This document shows, in pieces, positions 41,346 through 54,800 of a stretch of 64,000 bases of DNA (position 1 is its first letter; every line of letters begins with the position of its first letter). The DNA is taken from NCBI GenBank assembly GCA_023055425.1, contig JALGPY010000002.1, positions 122,400,088 through 122,464,087 of the forward strand. Direction: 5' to 3'. A model generated the notes under the pieces. The model saw only the letters and a program-made list of their open reading frames with translations. It did no database searches and was not told the origin of the DNA. This DNA comes from Linanthus parryae. Taxonomy: Eukaryota > Streptophyta > Magnoliopsida > Ericales > Polemoniaceae. Made by a program: the position numbers and the translations under genes.

Positions 41346-44246
41346 TGTGTTCTCTCCTTGCTATGTTATTTCACTCTGATGACAACTCTTGTGAAATAAT
41401 AAAGCCAGGACTCCCCTTTTATATTTGGAAAACTCCTTATTGACTACGAACTTGCCCCAATACTAATCATGTCTATACACGGATTAGTCACTTTGCAACT
41501 TAGTCCAACTTACTCTGCATGTGGTTGTGTTTTGATCCTTGATCCATATAATTGTTAATTAGTCCTACTAAATAACATATATATCCAGTTTAATCCTTTT
41601 GGTGTTTGACCCTGCAGGTTTCTATTAAGTACAATTACAAACATTGAGAGGTGTCTATAAACGCATCGATGCCACCCAACTAATAGAAATAGTCAGTGAT
41701 CTGATAAACCTCGTGCCCAATGTTACCGTGTTGTATATGTCCCTTTGGCTCTATATTCGTATTGGACACGAGACATAAACCTCACACTCGTATCTCCAAT
41801 CTGTAGATTCTCGATTCATGGGAATAGGCTTATCTGAACATATAACATTAATAGCACATATTGATTTTTCTGAGTCTAGCCATGAGCTCTACCCCTCGAG
41901 TGGCCGTGGATATTTACTCCCATTATATGGGAGGGAAAAATCTTATCTACATCAATACCAACTCTCCGCTTGCTTCCTATCATGTCCAATTATCATCTTT
42001 ATAGTTACCCATTTATGGTGTAATGTTTTTTTTTTTTTTTTTTTGGGTAAAATGTTAAATTTGGATTAATAGGGAGGAAAGTTAATACAGGTTTACAAGG
42101 GGCATTCCCCAGGTAAAGCTAGGCTAAACAGCCGAAACAACAACAAGCTAGATAAAACTAGCAAAAACACTATGCCCTAAACATCAAGATATTACATTAT
42201 ATGTGCAGGCAATAGTGAAACAGACCCCAACCTTTCCGTATACTTTACTTCAAGATTACATTTATGCTGTGAAGTATTGAGGAAGGAAAAAGAATTAGAC
42301 TCATATGTATATCATCATAGCCTATACAAGTTGGCAGCACATGGGCGTAGTCAATTCACAGTCATGTCACTTGACATGGAGCAGGCAGAGGACATCACAT
42401 AAAGCAATAACTGATCAAACCCTGCACCAAATAACATTAAAAAATGCCCACAACCAAGCCACATCCTAGCAGTTGGACGGTAGGTAAGGGTGCCACGTTG
42501 CACAAAATATTGTAATTCATCCCACCTACCAGAACCACCGTAGAGACACCGCGCCCGTCGGAGCTGTCAGCGCCATCTCCACCAGAGGAGCTCCTTATCC
42601 TCACTTCGACCAGCAGAACGGGAAAATCAGATACTCCATACGAACCCCAACTAAAGATTGGATCTTCAATACCCGTCACACATGGTGGAGGAAACTCGGG
42701 AGACTCACTCCGCTGAGTTTCCCTTTCAGCTCCGACAGAGGATTCGTAGGAATAACAGTTCAGAGCAATCCTTCTGAGACCACAACAATCCATAATCAGG
42801 TTTATCAATCACACCAGCATATCAACACAACGAAATGAACGGAATCTAGATGTGCCACATCGCAGAAATCAAGCCAATCGATCCAGGTCCCAGTTCTTCA
42901 CGGAGAACACATCGCAATAGAAGAGGTGGTGCTTCATCGTTGGAGCAGAGACTCCCGCCCCTCGCTTCAACCAGCAGAAAAGATCAGAAATTCCCCCAAT
43001 CAAGCCCCCTCTCTGGGAAATGGGAACAAACTGACCCCTAGTCTGCTATGGTGGAGGGTCTTCGGGTCGCTACCTCCTGTGGGAAACACCAGAACCTTCA
43101 TCGCACAAAACACAACAAATCAGCCCACAAATCGGAGAAAGTCAGATGGAACTGGTGCCTTCTCAACCGGAGAAGGGCATCTCCGTCTCCTCGCTTCGAC
43201 CCGGTCCAGAAACATTGGTTTCCCCATACAAACCATCACATAAAGATGGAATCCTTTGGATCTGGACTCCATGGTGGAGGGACAGTAGAAGCTTTCTCCG
43301 GCGAGTTGCACGGAAAGTCCCCAGTCGCCGGAAAAACCAGCTTCGTGCGCATCCAACACCGGTGGATTTCATCTGATATACAGAACACTATGGTAGTGAA
43401 GAACACAACGGGTATAGCAAGTGAGCACATGACTCACAAAAGGGTGAACCAAAGCAAGGCAGTACATAAACCACCATTAATAAATAAAGCATCACCCCCT
43501 CAAACTGAATCTCAACCCGGATTAGAGAGAGACAAAGAAACAAAATGAGCAGACTCCAAATGGAGAAGAAGGATGAATAAGAGTATTTGGAGAAATAACC
43601 AAAACAGAATGAAACAACTCTCAAAAGAGAACTGAATCATACCAATTATTCAACAGGAATAATCAAGATCCATGTATAAGATGAATCATAACCAACGCCC
43701 CCCTCCCCCTCCATCAAAGATCAAGCAAGCACATAGAGGGGGAGGAAAGCAAACTACAACTCTGATGAGTTTCTAGAGAGAAGGCAGAGGATTTTCTCTC
43801 ACTAGGAAATCAAACTGACTTCCAAATGGACACCGCAACATTAACTATGGTGTAATGTTTGATGATATGAAAACATGATATTTCACAACTCGAGTATCCA
43901 GTGACTTCAAGTCTAAGGACTACAACACCATTATCACTATGAGAAGCACTTGTGACATCCACATAATTCTATGTAGCCTTCTCCTAGTGTGTCACTCCAG
44001 TATGTCATTTCTCCTAATGCATACCCATGTGTTAGACTTGATATCTCCATATCAATCTACCCATATACTAGTCTATAGTGATCGTCATATTAATTAATAT
44101 ACTTGACTACGGATATTTAAGGTAAACAACGATTCTAATCTAAGGACTTCATTATATTAAATATGTCCATAAATAATAAATGAATGTTCTAGCCAAAACA
44201 ATGTTCCTACCAAAATGAGATTGCCTCTAAGGAATCTACTCAAACA
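41346..44246 (-). repeat. 3' LTR of copia-2, interrupted by NA-2
   Basis: On the minus strand the LTR would start TGTTTGAGTAGA at 44246 after the purine-rich TCTGGGAGAC, and end GGAGAGAACACA at 41346. Without NA-2 and one duplication it is about 1070 bp. A TATA motif with flanks (AAATATAAAAGGGGAG, minus reading) lies at 41411-41426, giving R-U5 of about 50 bases. No second LTR is in the window to test the boundaries. Confidence 0.65.
42026..43845 (-). mobile_element. NA-2: non-autonomous LINE-tailed element in copia-2 LTR
   Basis: It is flanked by TATGGTGTAATGTTT (42014-42028 and 43846-43860). On the left it has a T-run of about 19 and the LINE tail in antisense (GGGGCATTCCCCAGGTAAAG at 42099). 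On the right, CTCTCACTAGGAAA near 43795-43808 matches the LINE 5' end. The body holds three GC-rich modules with a cTCGCTTCGACC-type phrase (about 42595, 42958, 43187) followed by a CCCCATACAAACC-type phrase. I see no real ORF. The last 25 bases before the right duplication match the satellite. Confidence 0.88.
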
Positions 44247-44260
44247 GTCTCCCAGATGCA

Positions 44261-45968
44261 CTAGAGCCAATCTGGTGCATCTCGTATGCCTAGAGATCTA
44301 TTATATGTTGGAATCTTGCATATCTTCACATCTCCTCTTTCGATGATCTCTCGAATGAGATGGAATCTCCTGAGTACGTGCTTGGATTTCTGGTGTGACA
44401 TGGGTTCCTTGACATCTGCGATCACCCCAGTGTTGTCACAATTCAACACAATAGGATCCACAATTCTAGGAACCACACCTAGTTCAGTGATGAACTTCTT
44501 AATCCAAATAGCTTCCTTTTCTTCACCCGATGCAACAATGTACACAACTTTAGTTTTAGAATCAACAACTGTCTCTTTCTTAGAACTCTTCCAGCTCATA
44601 GCCCCCCATTAGGCAAACACATAACCCGACTGCGATCTAGAATCATCCTTATCAGTTTGGAAGCTCGCATCAGTGTAACCTGTTACACTGGGTTTTTCCT
44701 CCCCTCCATATTACAACGATGCATCCTTAGTTCTTCTAAAGTACTTAAGGATATTCCTGACAGCAATCCAGAGACTCTCACCCGGATTGGACTGGTATAT
44801 GCTTTTCATATCCAAGGCGTATGACACATCTGGTCTAGCACATAATATGGCGTACATGATAGGTCCAATAACCGAAGCATATGGGATCTCGCTCATGCGG
44901 TTCTTCTCAATCTGATTGTAAGGACAATCAGCCTTCGTAAAGTGAGTCCATGTGACATGTGCAAGAATCCTCTCTTTGATTCTTGCATGTTGAACCCTTT
45001 CAACACCTTGTCAATATATGTTCTTAGACTTACGCCAAGAAGCTTCCTATATTTATCCCTATAGATCTTGATATCAAGTATATAAGCTGAATCCTCTAAG
45101 TCTTTCATTGAGAAACATTTCCCTAGCCAATCTTTAACAAATTGCAAGGTAGGGACATTTTTTCCAATGAGTAGTATGTCATCCACATCCAAGACCAAAA
45201 ATACTACAGAGCTCCCACTAACCTTCTTGTAGACACAAGGTTCAGCTTCGTTTTTTATAAAGCCAAACTCTTTGACCACATCATGAAAATGTAGATTTTA
45301 ACTTCTTAAAGCTTGCTTCAACCCATAAATGGATCGCTGCAACTTACACACTTTGTTGGCGTGCTCTGGATCCTCAAAACCCTATTGCTGTGTACATTGT
45401 CAAGGAAGTATCCCTACAGAAACACTGTTTTAACATCCATCTGCCAAATCTTATAGTCGTGATAAGCTGCAATAGCAAGCAATATACGAATGGATTTGGT
45501 CATTGCTACTTGGGAAAAGGTTTCATCATAGACAATACCATGAATCTGTCTGAATCATTTTGCCACCAATCGGCCCTTATAGGCAATCACATTGCCATTC
45601 ATGTCGGTTTTCTTCTTGAAGACCCACTTGCACCGTATGGGCCGAACCCCTTCGGGTGGTTCCACCAAAGTCCATACTTTGTTGGTATACATGGATTCCA
45701 TTTCGGGTCTGAGTGCGTCAAGCCATTTCTTAAATTCCGGACCCTTTATGGTCTCTCCATATGTTGTAGCCTTATCATCATCCATGAGCAGTACGTCACC
45801 AGACTCAGTCACGAGAAGTCCGTACTTCTCATGCCCTTGACGTATCCTACCAGACCTACGAAGCTCTTTTGTTACTTGAGATGGTTGCTCCACAACATCT
45901 TGTGGTTCCTGCTCATGTTCCATTGTTGGATCAGTATTTTGTGGTTCTTGAAATTCTTCAAGCTCTAA
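44261..45968 (-). pseudogene. Copia-2 RT and RNase H
   Basis: The minus strand reads ELRRSGRIRQGHEKYGLLVT, EFKKWLDALRPEMESMYTNK, WTLVEPPEGVRPIRCKWVFK, then RT with LVLDVDDILLIGKN (the YVDD Tyr is replaced by Asp, at 45179-45190), and RNase H with VYIVASGEEKEAIWIKKFIT, LNCDNTGVIADVKEP and SKHVLRRFHLIREIIERGDV. Stops and frameshifts are frequent (near 45300-45440, 44900, 44600). These enzymes copy retrotransposon RNA; this copy is dead. Confidence 0.88.
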
Positions 45969-46078
45969 AGTCCTCCCACACGCTTATTTAGAGACAAACT
46001 CTCTTTCTAGAAACACATCGGTTCGAGCAACAAACACTTTGTTCTCTGTTGGATTGTAAAAATAATATCCTTTTGTTT

Positions 46079-47610
46079 TTTTAGGTAAAATATTAATTTT
46101 GGATTAAGCGGGAAGAGATTAATTACTGGTTTACAAGAAGCATTCCCCAGGTAAAGCTTTGGCAAAAGCCGAAAAAACTAGTAGACTACTAGACCAGCTA
46201 CTGTTACAAACTACATCTAAAGATGTTTACATTATTAATGTGTATCTAACAGTGGTCAACATCCAAACCGCACTATTATACAACAAATAAAACCATTAAT
46301 GTGAAGTAGAGGGTAAATAGCTCAGATGAGATACACACATCATCACTACCAAACATGACTAAGCACATGGGTGAAATCAACAATGACAGCTTCTTTGACC
46401 GATGTAAGGGAAGGGATAAGTCAATACATGTCTCCTCACCATCAAATCACCCCACCTCCTGGACTGCACTGGATGTGCCATGATGCACATGTATCAATTG
46501 TTAGATCTAGTAGCACCACCGCCGGACAAACAACTGTTCCGCCAGTGCTAACAGTGCCTTCTGGAACGGAAAATTAGTGACTTTGTCAGCTCGCTTCGAC
46601 CATCGTACCAGCAGCCAACGACTCCCCATACAATACCCCAACTAAAGATCGGAATCAAGCTACCTGTCGAAATGGTGGAGGGATAAAGCCATTCATTCTG
46701 GCGAGTTACTCCATTAACGCCGAATGGAACAGAGAAGTCCGGCGAGCCCAGGACAAATCCCTCTGGTAAAACACCATCACACCTGGTAGAGGTACCTCCG
46801 CCGCCTCGCTTTGACCGGCAGACTAGTACCATCAAGAACCCACGGCTTCAATTGAACTGGTCTTTCTTCAATGGAGAGGCGTCGGTACCCTCCTCCAGCG
46901 ATGTATCCACCAAAACCCATACCAGAGGACTTCAAAAGGACCCAAGAATCCTAATCGAGAGGTGTAACAGGAGACCCTAGTGGCGTAAACACCACCGAAC
47001 ATCGATACGAACAACACCCCACAAAAGTTCAAATCTAAAATGGTGTATAAAGATATGGTGGCGGAACTCCACCCATAAATCAATCGAGCATAACACCATC
47101 AAGAATGAACAGATCCTTCCCAAAAGAAGGAAGAAACAACAACCCACAAATATTTGGACCCAGATTCCAACGAACAGAAGCTAGACACAAATACCCAAAA
47201 GAAACAGTTAGGTCAAATGACTCACAAAGACAAGTGAAATCGAAGGTATAGTGGTTTTGGGAACCACAAAATTGCCAAAAAGTACACCACCCTCAAATGA
47301 ATCACAACCCAAATAGGATTGAACCCAGAGAAACAAAAAAGGGGAACTCCAAATGGGGACGAAGAAACAAATACCCAACAGAGAGAAACAGATCTCTAAC
47401 AAGAGATTGAATCAAGCTGATTATTGTTCAGGAATAACAAAGATCCATGAATAACATGAATCAAAATAGATCCCCGTTCCCCCTCTATCAAAGAATGATC
47501 AAGAACATGAAGAACATAGAGGGGGAGGAAAGCTAGCAATCAGATCTGGTGAGGTTTCAGAGAGTGGTCAGAGAGAATTCTCCCACTAGAATCAGTTTTC
47601 TTATTTGATG
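46079..47610 (-). mobile_element. NA-3: non-autonomous LINE-tailed element in copia-2 pol
   Basis: It is flanked by ATAATATCCTTTTGTTT (46062-46078 and 47611-47627). The antisense LINE tail is on the left (GCATTCCCCAGGTAAAGC, about 46140). On the right, CTCCCACTAGAA (47580-47591) resembles the LINE 5' end. Modules with CTCGCTTYGACC occur at about 46590 and 46805, as in NA-2. Removing it restores the copia frame exactly (KETKGY then YFYNPTEN). No supported ORF. Confidence 0.9.
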
Positions 47611-47870
47611 ATAATATCCTTTTGTTTCCTTAGGATATCCCACAAACTTACACTTGTCCGACCTGGGTTCGAGCTTGTCTGATTGTAAACGCTTTACATA
47701 GACCTAGAAACCCTCAAATCTTCATAAACGACACTATGGGACGCCTCCCAGTCCATATCTCATATGGTGTCTTCATGATAGATTTGGGTGGAACACTGTT
47801 AAGGATAAAAGTTCCAGTTAATAGAGCATGGCCCCCAAAATGATATCGAAAGATCTGAATTCATCTTCTT
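47611..47870 (-). pseudogene. Copia-2 integrase C-terminal fragment next to the satellite
   Basis: The minus strand reads WGHALLTGTFILNSVPPKSI, MKTPYEIWTGRRP, YVKRLQSDKLEPRSDKCKF and VGYPKETKGY, then continues after NA-3 with YFYNPTENKVFVARTDVF (46062-45980). This is the integrase end and following linker of copia pol. It stops abruptly at the satellite junction. Confidence 0.88.
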
Positions 47871-47900
47871 AAAGGTTAATCCGAATTCAGATTAACCTTT
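47871..47900. repeat. Inverted repeat at the copia-2/satellite junction
   Basis: AAAGGTTAATC (47871-47881) and GATTAACCTTT (47890-47900) form perfect 11-bp arms around an 8-base loop. The right arm is the start of a satellite monomer. A second overlapping pair, TCTGAATTC and GAATTCAGA, surrounds it. Confidence 0.85.
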
Positions 47901-50900
47901 GACTTTAGAGTTGGTCAATGACTTTATTGACCAAAAGTAGTATTTTGACCTAATGGACACCGCAACGTTAAAATTTTTAGATTGACCATTGATTTTAGAG
48001 TTGGTCGATGACTTTATTTGACCAAAAGTAGTGGTTTGAACTAGTGGACACCGCAACGCTAAAAAATTGCGATTAACCTTTGCTTTAGAGTTGGTCGATG
48101 ATTTTATTTGACCAAAAGTAGTGGTTTGAGCTAGTGGAAACTGCAACGTTAAAAATATGGGATTAACCTTTGACTTTAGAGTTGGTCGATGACTTTAGGT
48201 TTCAAAGGTTTGAGCTAGTGGACACCGCAACCTTAAAAAAATTAGATTAACCAATGATTTTGGAGTTTATCGATGACTTTATTTTACCAAAAGTAGTGGT
48301 TTGAGCTAGTAGACGCCACTACGTTAAAAATTTGAGATTAAACTTTGACTTTAGAGATGGTCGATGACTTTATGTGACCAAAAGAAGTGGATAGACCTAG
48401 TGGACACCGCGGCGTTAAAAATTTGAGATTAACCTTTTACTTTGGAGTTTGTCGATGACTTTAGTTGTCAAAGTAGTGGTTTGAGCAACGTTAAAAAAAT
48501 TCGATTAACCTTTGACTTTAGAGTTGGTCGATGACTTTATTGGACCAAAAATAGTGGTTTGTCCTAGTGGACACCACAACTTTAAAAATTTAAGATTAAC
48601 CTTGTACTTTAGAGTTTGCCGATGACTTTGTTTGGTCAAAAGTAGTGGTTTGAGCTAGTGGTCACCACAACGTTAAATTTGAGATTAACCTTTGATTTTG
48701 GAGTTGGTGGATGACTTTATTTGACCAAAGTAGTGGTTTGAGCTAGTGAGCACCACAACGTTAAAATTTTGCTATTAACCTTTGACTTTAGAGTTGGTCG
48801 ATGACTTTATTGACTAAAAGTAGTGGTTTGACCTAGTGGACACCGCAACGTTAAAAATTTGAGATTAGCCTTTGACTTTAGAGTTGGTCAATGACTTTAT
48901 TTGACCAAAATTAGTGGTTTGCGCTAGTGGACACTGCAACGCTAAAAAATTGAGATCAACCTTTGACTTTAGAGTTGCGATGACTTTATTTGGGTTAAAG
49001 ATAGTGGTTTGAGCTAGTGGACACCGCAACGTTAATAAATTGAGATTAACCTTTGACTTTAAAGTTGGTCGATGACTTTATTGACCAAAAGTAGTGGTTT
49101 GACCTAATGGACACCGCAGCGTCAAAATTTTTAGATTAACCATTGACTTTAGAGTTGGCCGATGACTTTATTTGACCAAAAGTAGTGGTTTGAGCTAGTG
49201 GACACCACAACGTTAAAAATTTGAAATTAACCTTTGACTTTAGACTTGGTCGATGACTTTATGTGATCAAAAGAAGTGGTTAGACCTAGTGGACACCGCC
49301 ACGTTAAAAATTTGAGATTAACCTTTGACTTTAGAGTTTGTTGATGACTTTATTGGACCAAAAGTAGTAGTTGTCCTAGTGGACACCACAACGTCAAAAA
49401 AGTTGAGATTAACCTTGTACTTTAGAGTTGGACGATGACTTTGTTTGGTAAAAATTAGTGGTTTGAGCTAGTGGTCACTGCAACGTTAAAATTTTGCTAT
49501 TAACCTTTGACTTTAGAGTTGGTAAATGACTTTATTTGACCAAAAGTAGTGGTTTGTCCTAGTGGACACCGCAACGTTAAAAAGTTGAGATTAACATTTG
49601 ACTTTAGAGTTCGTCGATGACTTTATTTGACCAAAAGTAGTGGTTTGAGCTAGTGGACATTGAAACGCTAAAAATTTGAGATTAACCTTTGACTTTAGAC
49701 ATGGTCGATGACTTTATTTGATCAGAAGTATTGGTTTGAGCTAGTGGACATCGACCTTTGACTTTAGAGTTGGTCGATAACTTTATTTTAACAAAATTAG
49801 TGGTAAAACCTAGTGGACACAGCAACGTTAGTAAATTGAGATTAACCTTTGACTTTAGAGTTGGTCGATGACTTTATTGACCAAAACTAGTGGTTTGACC
49901 TAATGGACACCGCAAAGTTAAAAAGTATAGATTAACAATTAATTTTAGAGTTGGTCGATGACTAATTTGACCAAAAGTGGTTGTTTGTGCTAGTGGACAC
50001 CACAACGCTAAAAATTTGAGATTAATCTTTGACTTTAGAGTTGGTCGACGACTTTATGTGACCAAAAGAAGTGGTTTGACCTAGTGGACACGCGACGTTT
50101 AAAATTTGAGATAACCTTTGACTTTAGAGTTGGTCGATGACTTTAGTTGCCAATGTAGTGGTTTGAGCTACTGGACACCGCAACGTTAAAAACTTTCGAT
50201 TAACCTTTTGACTTTAGAGTTGGTCGACGACTTTATTGGACCAAAAGTAGTGGTTTGACCTAGTGGACACCACAACGTTAAAATTTTTAGATTAACCTTG
50301 TGCTTTAGAGTTGGACGATGACTTTGTTTGGTCAAAAGTAGTGGTTTGAGCTAGTGATCACCACAACGTTAAAATTTGAGATTAACCTTTGAATTTAGAG
50401 TTGGTCGATGACTTTATTTGACCAATGTAGTGGTTTGAGCTAGTGGACACCGCAACGTTAAAATTTTGCTATTAACCTTTGACTTTAGAGTTGGTCGATG
50501 ACTTTATTTGACCAAAAGTAGTGGTTTGACCTAGTGGACACCGCAACGTTAAAAATTCAAGATTAACCTTTATATTTAGAGTTGGTCGATGACTTTATTT
50601 GATCAAAATTAGTGGTTTGAGCTAGTGGACACTACAACTCTAGAAATTTGAGATCAACATTTGACTTTGGAATTGGCCAATGACTGTATTTTGTAAAAAG
50701 TAGTTGTATGAGCTAGTGGACACGGCAACAGTAAAAATTTGAGATTAACCTTTGACTTTAGAGTTGTGACTTTATTTGAGTAAAAGATACTGGTTTGAGC
50801 TAGTGGACACCGCAACGTTTATAAATTGAGATTAACCTTTGACTTTAGAGTTGGTCGTTGACTTTATTGGACCAAAAGTAGTGGTTTGTCCTAGTGGACA

Positions 50901-53900
50901 CCAAAACGTTAAAAATTTTAGATTAACCTTGTACTTTAGCGTTGGACGATGACTTCGTTTGGTCAAAAGTACTGGTTTGAGCTAGTGGTCACCGCAACGT
51001 TAAAAATTTGAGATAAACCTTTGACATTAGATTTGGTCGATGGCTTTATTTGACCAAAAGAGTGGTTTGAGCTAGTGGACACCGCAACGTTAGTAAATTG
51101 AGATTAACCTTTGACTTTAGAGTTGGGCGATGACTTTATTGACCAAAAGTAGTGGTTTGACCAAATGGACACCGCAACGTTAAAAATTTTAGATTAACCA
51201 TTGATTTTAGAGTTGGTCGATGACTTTATTTGACCAAAAGTGGTGGTTAGACCTAGTGGACACGCTACGTTAAAAATTTGAGATTAACCTTTGACTTTAG
51301 AGTTGGTCGATGAATTTAGTTGCCAAAGTAGTGGTTTGAGCTACTAGACACCGCAACGTTAAAAAATATCGATTAACCTTTGACTTTAGAGTTGGTCGAT
51401 GACTTTATTGGACCAAAAGTAGTGGTTTGACCTACTGGACACCACAACATTAAATGTTTGAGATTAACCTTGTACTTTAGAGTTGGACGATGACTTTGTT
51501 TGGCCAAAAGATGTGGTTTGAGCTAGTGGTCAGCACAACGTTAAAATTTGAGATTAACCTTTGACTTTAGAGTTGGTCGATGACTTTATTTGACCAAATT
51601 AGTGGTTTGGGCTAGTGGACACCGCAACATTAAAATTTTGATATTAACCTTGGAATTTAGAGTTGGTCGATGACTTTAAGTGACCAAAAGTAGTGGTTTG
51701 ACCTAGTGGACACCGCAACGTTAAAAATTTAAGATTAACCTTTGAATTTAGAGTTGGTCGATGACTTTATTTGACCAAAGTTAGTGGTTTGAGCTAGTGG
51801 ACACTGCAACTCTTAAAATTTGAGATCAACCTTTGACTTTGGAATTGGTCAATGACTGTATTTGGTAAAAAGTAGTTGTATGAGCTAGTGGACACAGCAA
51901 CGTTAACAATTTAAGATTAACCTTTGACTTTAGAGTTGGGATGACTTTATTTGAGTCAAAGATAGTGGTTTGAGTTGTGGACACCGCAACGTTAATAAAT
52001 TGAGATTAACCTTTGACTTTAGAGTTGGTCGACGACTTTATGTGACCAAAAGAAGTGGTTAGACCTAGTGGACACGCAACGTTAAAAATTTGAGATTAAC
52101 CTTTGACTTTAGAGGTGGTCGATGACTTTAGTTGCCAAAGTAGTTGTTTGAGCTACTGGACACCGCAACGTTAAAAACATTCGATTAACCTCTTGACTTT
52201 AGACTTTGTCGATGACTTTATTGGACCAAAAGTAGTGGTTTTACCTAGTGGACACCAAAAAGTTAAAAATTTGAGATTAACCTTGTACTTTAGAGTTGGA
52301 CGATGACTTTGTTTGGTCAAAAGTAGTGGTTTGAGCTAGTGGTCACACAACGTTAAAATTTGAGATTAAGCTTTGACTTTAGAGTTGGTCGATGACTTTA
52401 TTTGACCAAAAGTAGTGGTTTAACCTAGTGGACACCGCAACGTTAAAAAATCAAGATTAACCTTTGAACTTAGAGTTGGTCGATGACTTTATTTGACCAA
52501 AATTAGTGGTTTGAGCTAGTGGACACTACAACTCTAGAAATTTGAGATCAACCTTTGACTTTGGAATTGGCCAATGACTGTATTTGGTAAAAAGTAGTTG
52601 TATGAGCTAGTGGACACGGCAACATTAAAAATTTGAGATTAACCTTTGACTTTAGAGTTGGGATGACTTTATTTGAGTCAAAGATACTGGTTTTGAGCTA
52701 GTGGACACCGCAACGTTAATAAATTGAGATTAACCGTTGACTTTAAAGTTGGTCGATGACTTTATTGACCAAAACTAGTGGTTTGACCTAATGGACACCG
52801 CAAAGTTAAAAAGTTTAGATTAACCATTTATTTTAGAGTTCGTCGATGACTAATTTGACCAAAAGTGGTTGTTTGAGCTAGTGGACACCACAACACTAAA
52901 AATTTGAGATTAACCTTTGACTTTAGAGTTGGTCGACGAATTTATGTGACCAAAAGAAGTGGTTAGACCTAGTGGACACGCGACGTTTAAAATTTGAGAT
53001 AACCTTTGACTTTAGAGTTGGTCGATGACTTTAGTTGCCAATGTAGTGGTTTGAGCTACTGGACACCGCAACGTTAAAAAATATCGATTAACCTTTGACT
53101 TTAGAGTTGGTCGATGACTTTATTGGACCAAAAGTAGTGGTTTGACCTAGTGGACACCACACGTTAAAATTTTTAGATTAACCTTGTACTTTAGAGTTGG
53201 ACGATGACTTTGTTTGGTCAAAAGTAGTGGTTTGAGCTAGTGATCACCACAACGTTAAAACTTGAGATTAACCTTTGAATTTAGAGTTGGTCGATGACTT
53301 TATTTGACCAATGTAGTGGTTTGAGCTAGTGGACACCGCAACGTTAAAATTTTGCTATTAACCTTTGACTTTAGAGTTGGTCGATGACTTTATTTGACCA
53401 AAAGTAGTGGTTTGACCTAGTGGACACCGCAACGTTAAAAATTCAAGATTAACCTTTATATTTAGAGTTGGTCGATGACTTTATTTGACCAAAATTAGTG
53501 GTTTGAGCTAGTGGACACTACAACTCTAGAAATTTGAGATCAACATTTGACTTTGGAATTGGCCAATGACTGTATTTGGTAAAAAGTAATTGTATGAGCT
53601 AGTGGACACGGCAACGTTAAAAATTTGAGATTAACCTTTGACTTTAGAGTTGTGACTTTATTTGAGTAAAAGATACTGGTTTGAGCTAGTGGACACCGCA
53701 ACGTTAATAAATTGAGATTAACCTTTGACTTTAGAGTTGGTCGATGACTTTATTGGACCAAAAGTAGTGGTTTGTCCTAGTGGACACCAAAACGTTAAAA
53801 ATTTTAGATTAACCTTGTACTTTAGCGTTGGACGATGACTTCGTTTGGTCAAAAGTACTAGTTTGAGCTAGTGGTCAACGCAACGTTAAAAATTTGAGAT

Positions 53901-54800
53901 TAACCTTTGACATTAGATTTGGTCGATGGCTTTAATTGACCAAAGTAGTGGTTTGAGCTAGTGGACACCGCAACGTTAGTAAATTGAGATTAACCTTTGA
54001 CTTTAGAGTTGGGCGATGACTTTATTGACCAAAAGTAGTGGTTTGACCAAATGGACACCGCAACATTAAAAATTTTAGATTAACCATTTATTTTAGAGTT
54101 GGTCGATGACTTTATTTGACCAAAAGTGGTAGTTTAAGCGAGTGGACACCACAACGCTAAAAATTTGAGATTAACCTTTGACTTTAGAGTTGGTCGACGA
54201 CATTATGTGACCAAAAGAAGTGGTTAGACCTAGTGGACACGCTAAGTTAAAAATTTGAGATTAACCTTTGACTTTTTAGAGTTGGTCGATGAATTTAGTT
54301 GCCAAAGTAGTGGTTTGAGCTACTGGACACCGCAACGTTAAAAAATTTCGATTAACCTTTGACTTTAGAGTTGGTCGATGACTTTATTGGACCAAAAGTA
54401 GTGGTTTGACCTACTGGACACCACAACATTAAATGTTTGAATTAACCTTGTACTTTAGAGTTGGATGATGACTTTGTTTGGCCAAAAGATGTGGTTTGAG
54501 CTAGTGGTCACCACAACGTTAAAATTTGAGATTAACCTTTGACTTTAGAGTTGGTCGATGACTTTATTGGACCAAAGTAGTGGTTTGGGCTAGTGGACAC
54601 CGCAACGTTAAAAATTTAAGATTAACCTTTGAATTTAGAGTTGGTCGATGACTTTATTTGACCAAAGTTAGTGGTTTGAGCTAGTGGACACTGCAACTCT
54701 TAAAATTTGAGATCAACCTTTGACTTTGGAATTGGTCAATGACTGTATTTGGTAAAAAGTAGTTGTATTAGCTAGTGGACACAACAACGTTAACAATTTG
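47890..54800 (+). repeat. Satellite array of about 91-bp monomers, left part
   Basis: Head-to-tail units begin GATTAACCTTTGACTTTAG, pass through GTTGGTCGATGACTTTATTT and end near GTGGACACCGCAACGTTAAA. Variant monomers recur in fixed order, giving a higher-order pattern: for example TATATTTAGA at 50571 and 53459, and TAAATGTTTG at 51451 and 54430. No gene is supported. Confidence 0.97.

Larger units (their letters stand above)
41346..47870 (-). mobile_element. Copia-2: Ty1/copia, 3' part, truncated by satellite
   Basis: On the minus strand: integrase C-terminal part (47870-47611), linker, RT, RNase H (to 44261) and 3' LTR (44246-41346). NA-2 lies in the LTR and NA-3 in the coding part, each with target duplications. 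The 5' LTR, gag, protease and integrase core are missing because the satellite array begins at about 47871. Confidence 0.85.

Noticed and set aside
43048..43548. ORFs of 60-166 residues inside NA-1, NA-2 and NA-4 (also 28884-29204, 54798-54983, 55476-55796)
   Set aside because: Frames are not shared between the related NA elements, so GC-rich non-coding sequence is the better explanation.
47892..48146. Minus-strand ORF with repeated QTTTFGQIKSSTNSK in the satellite (also 63695-63928)
   Set aside because: It is a translation of tandem monomers that happen to lack stops for two or three units. The frame is lost in neighbouring monomers, so I do not call a repeat protein.
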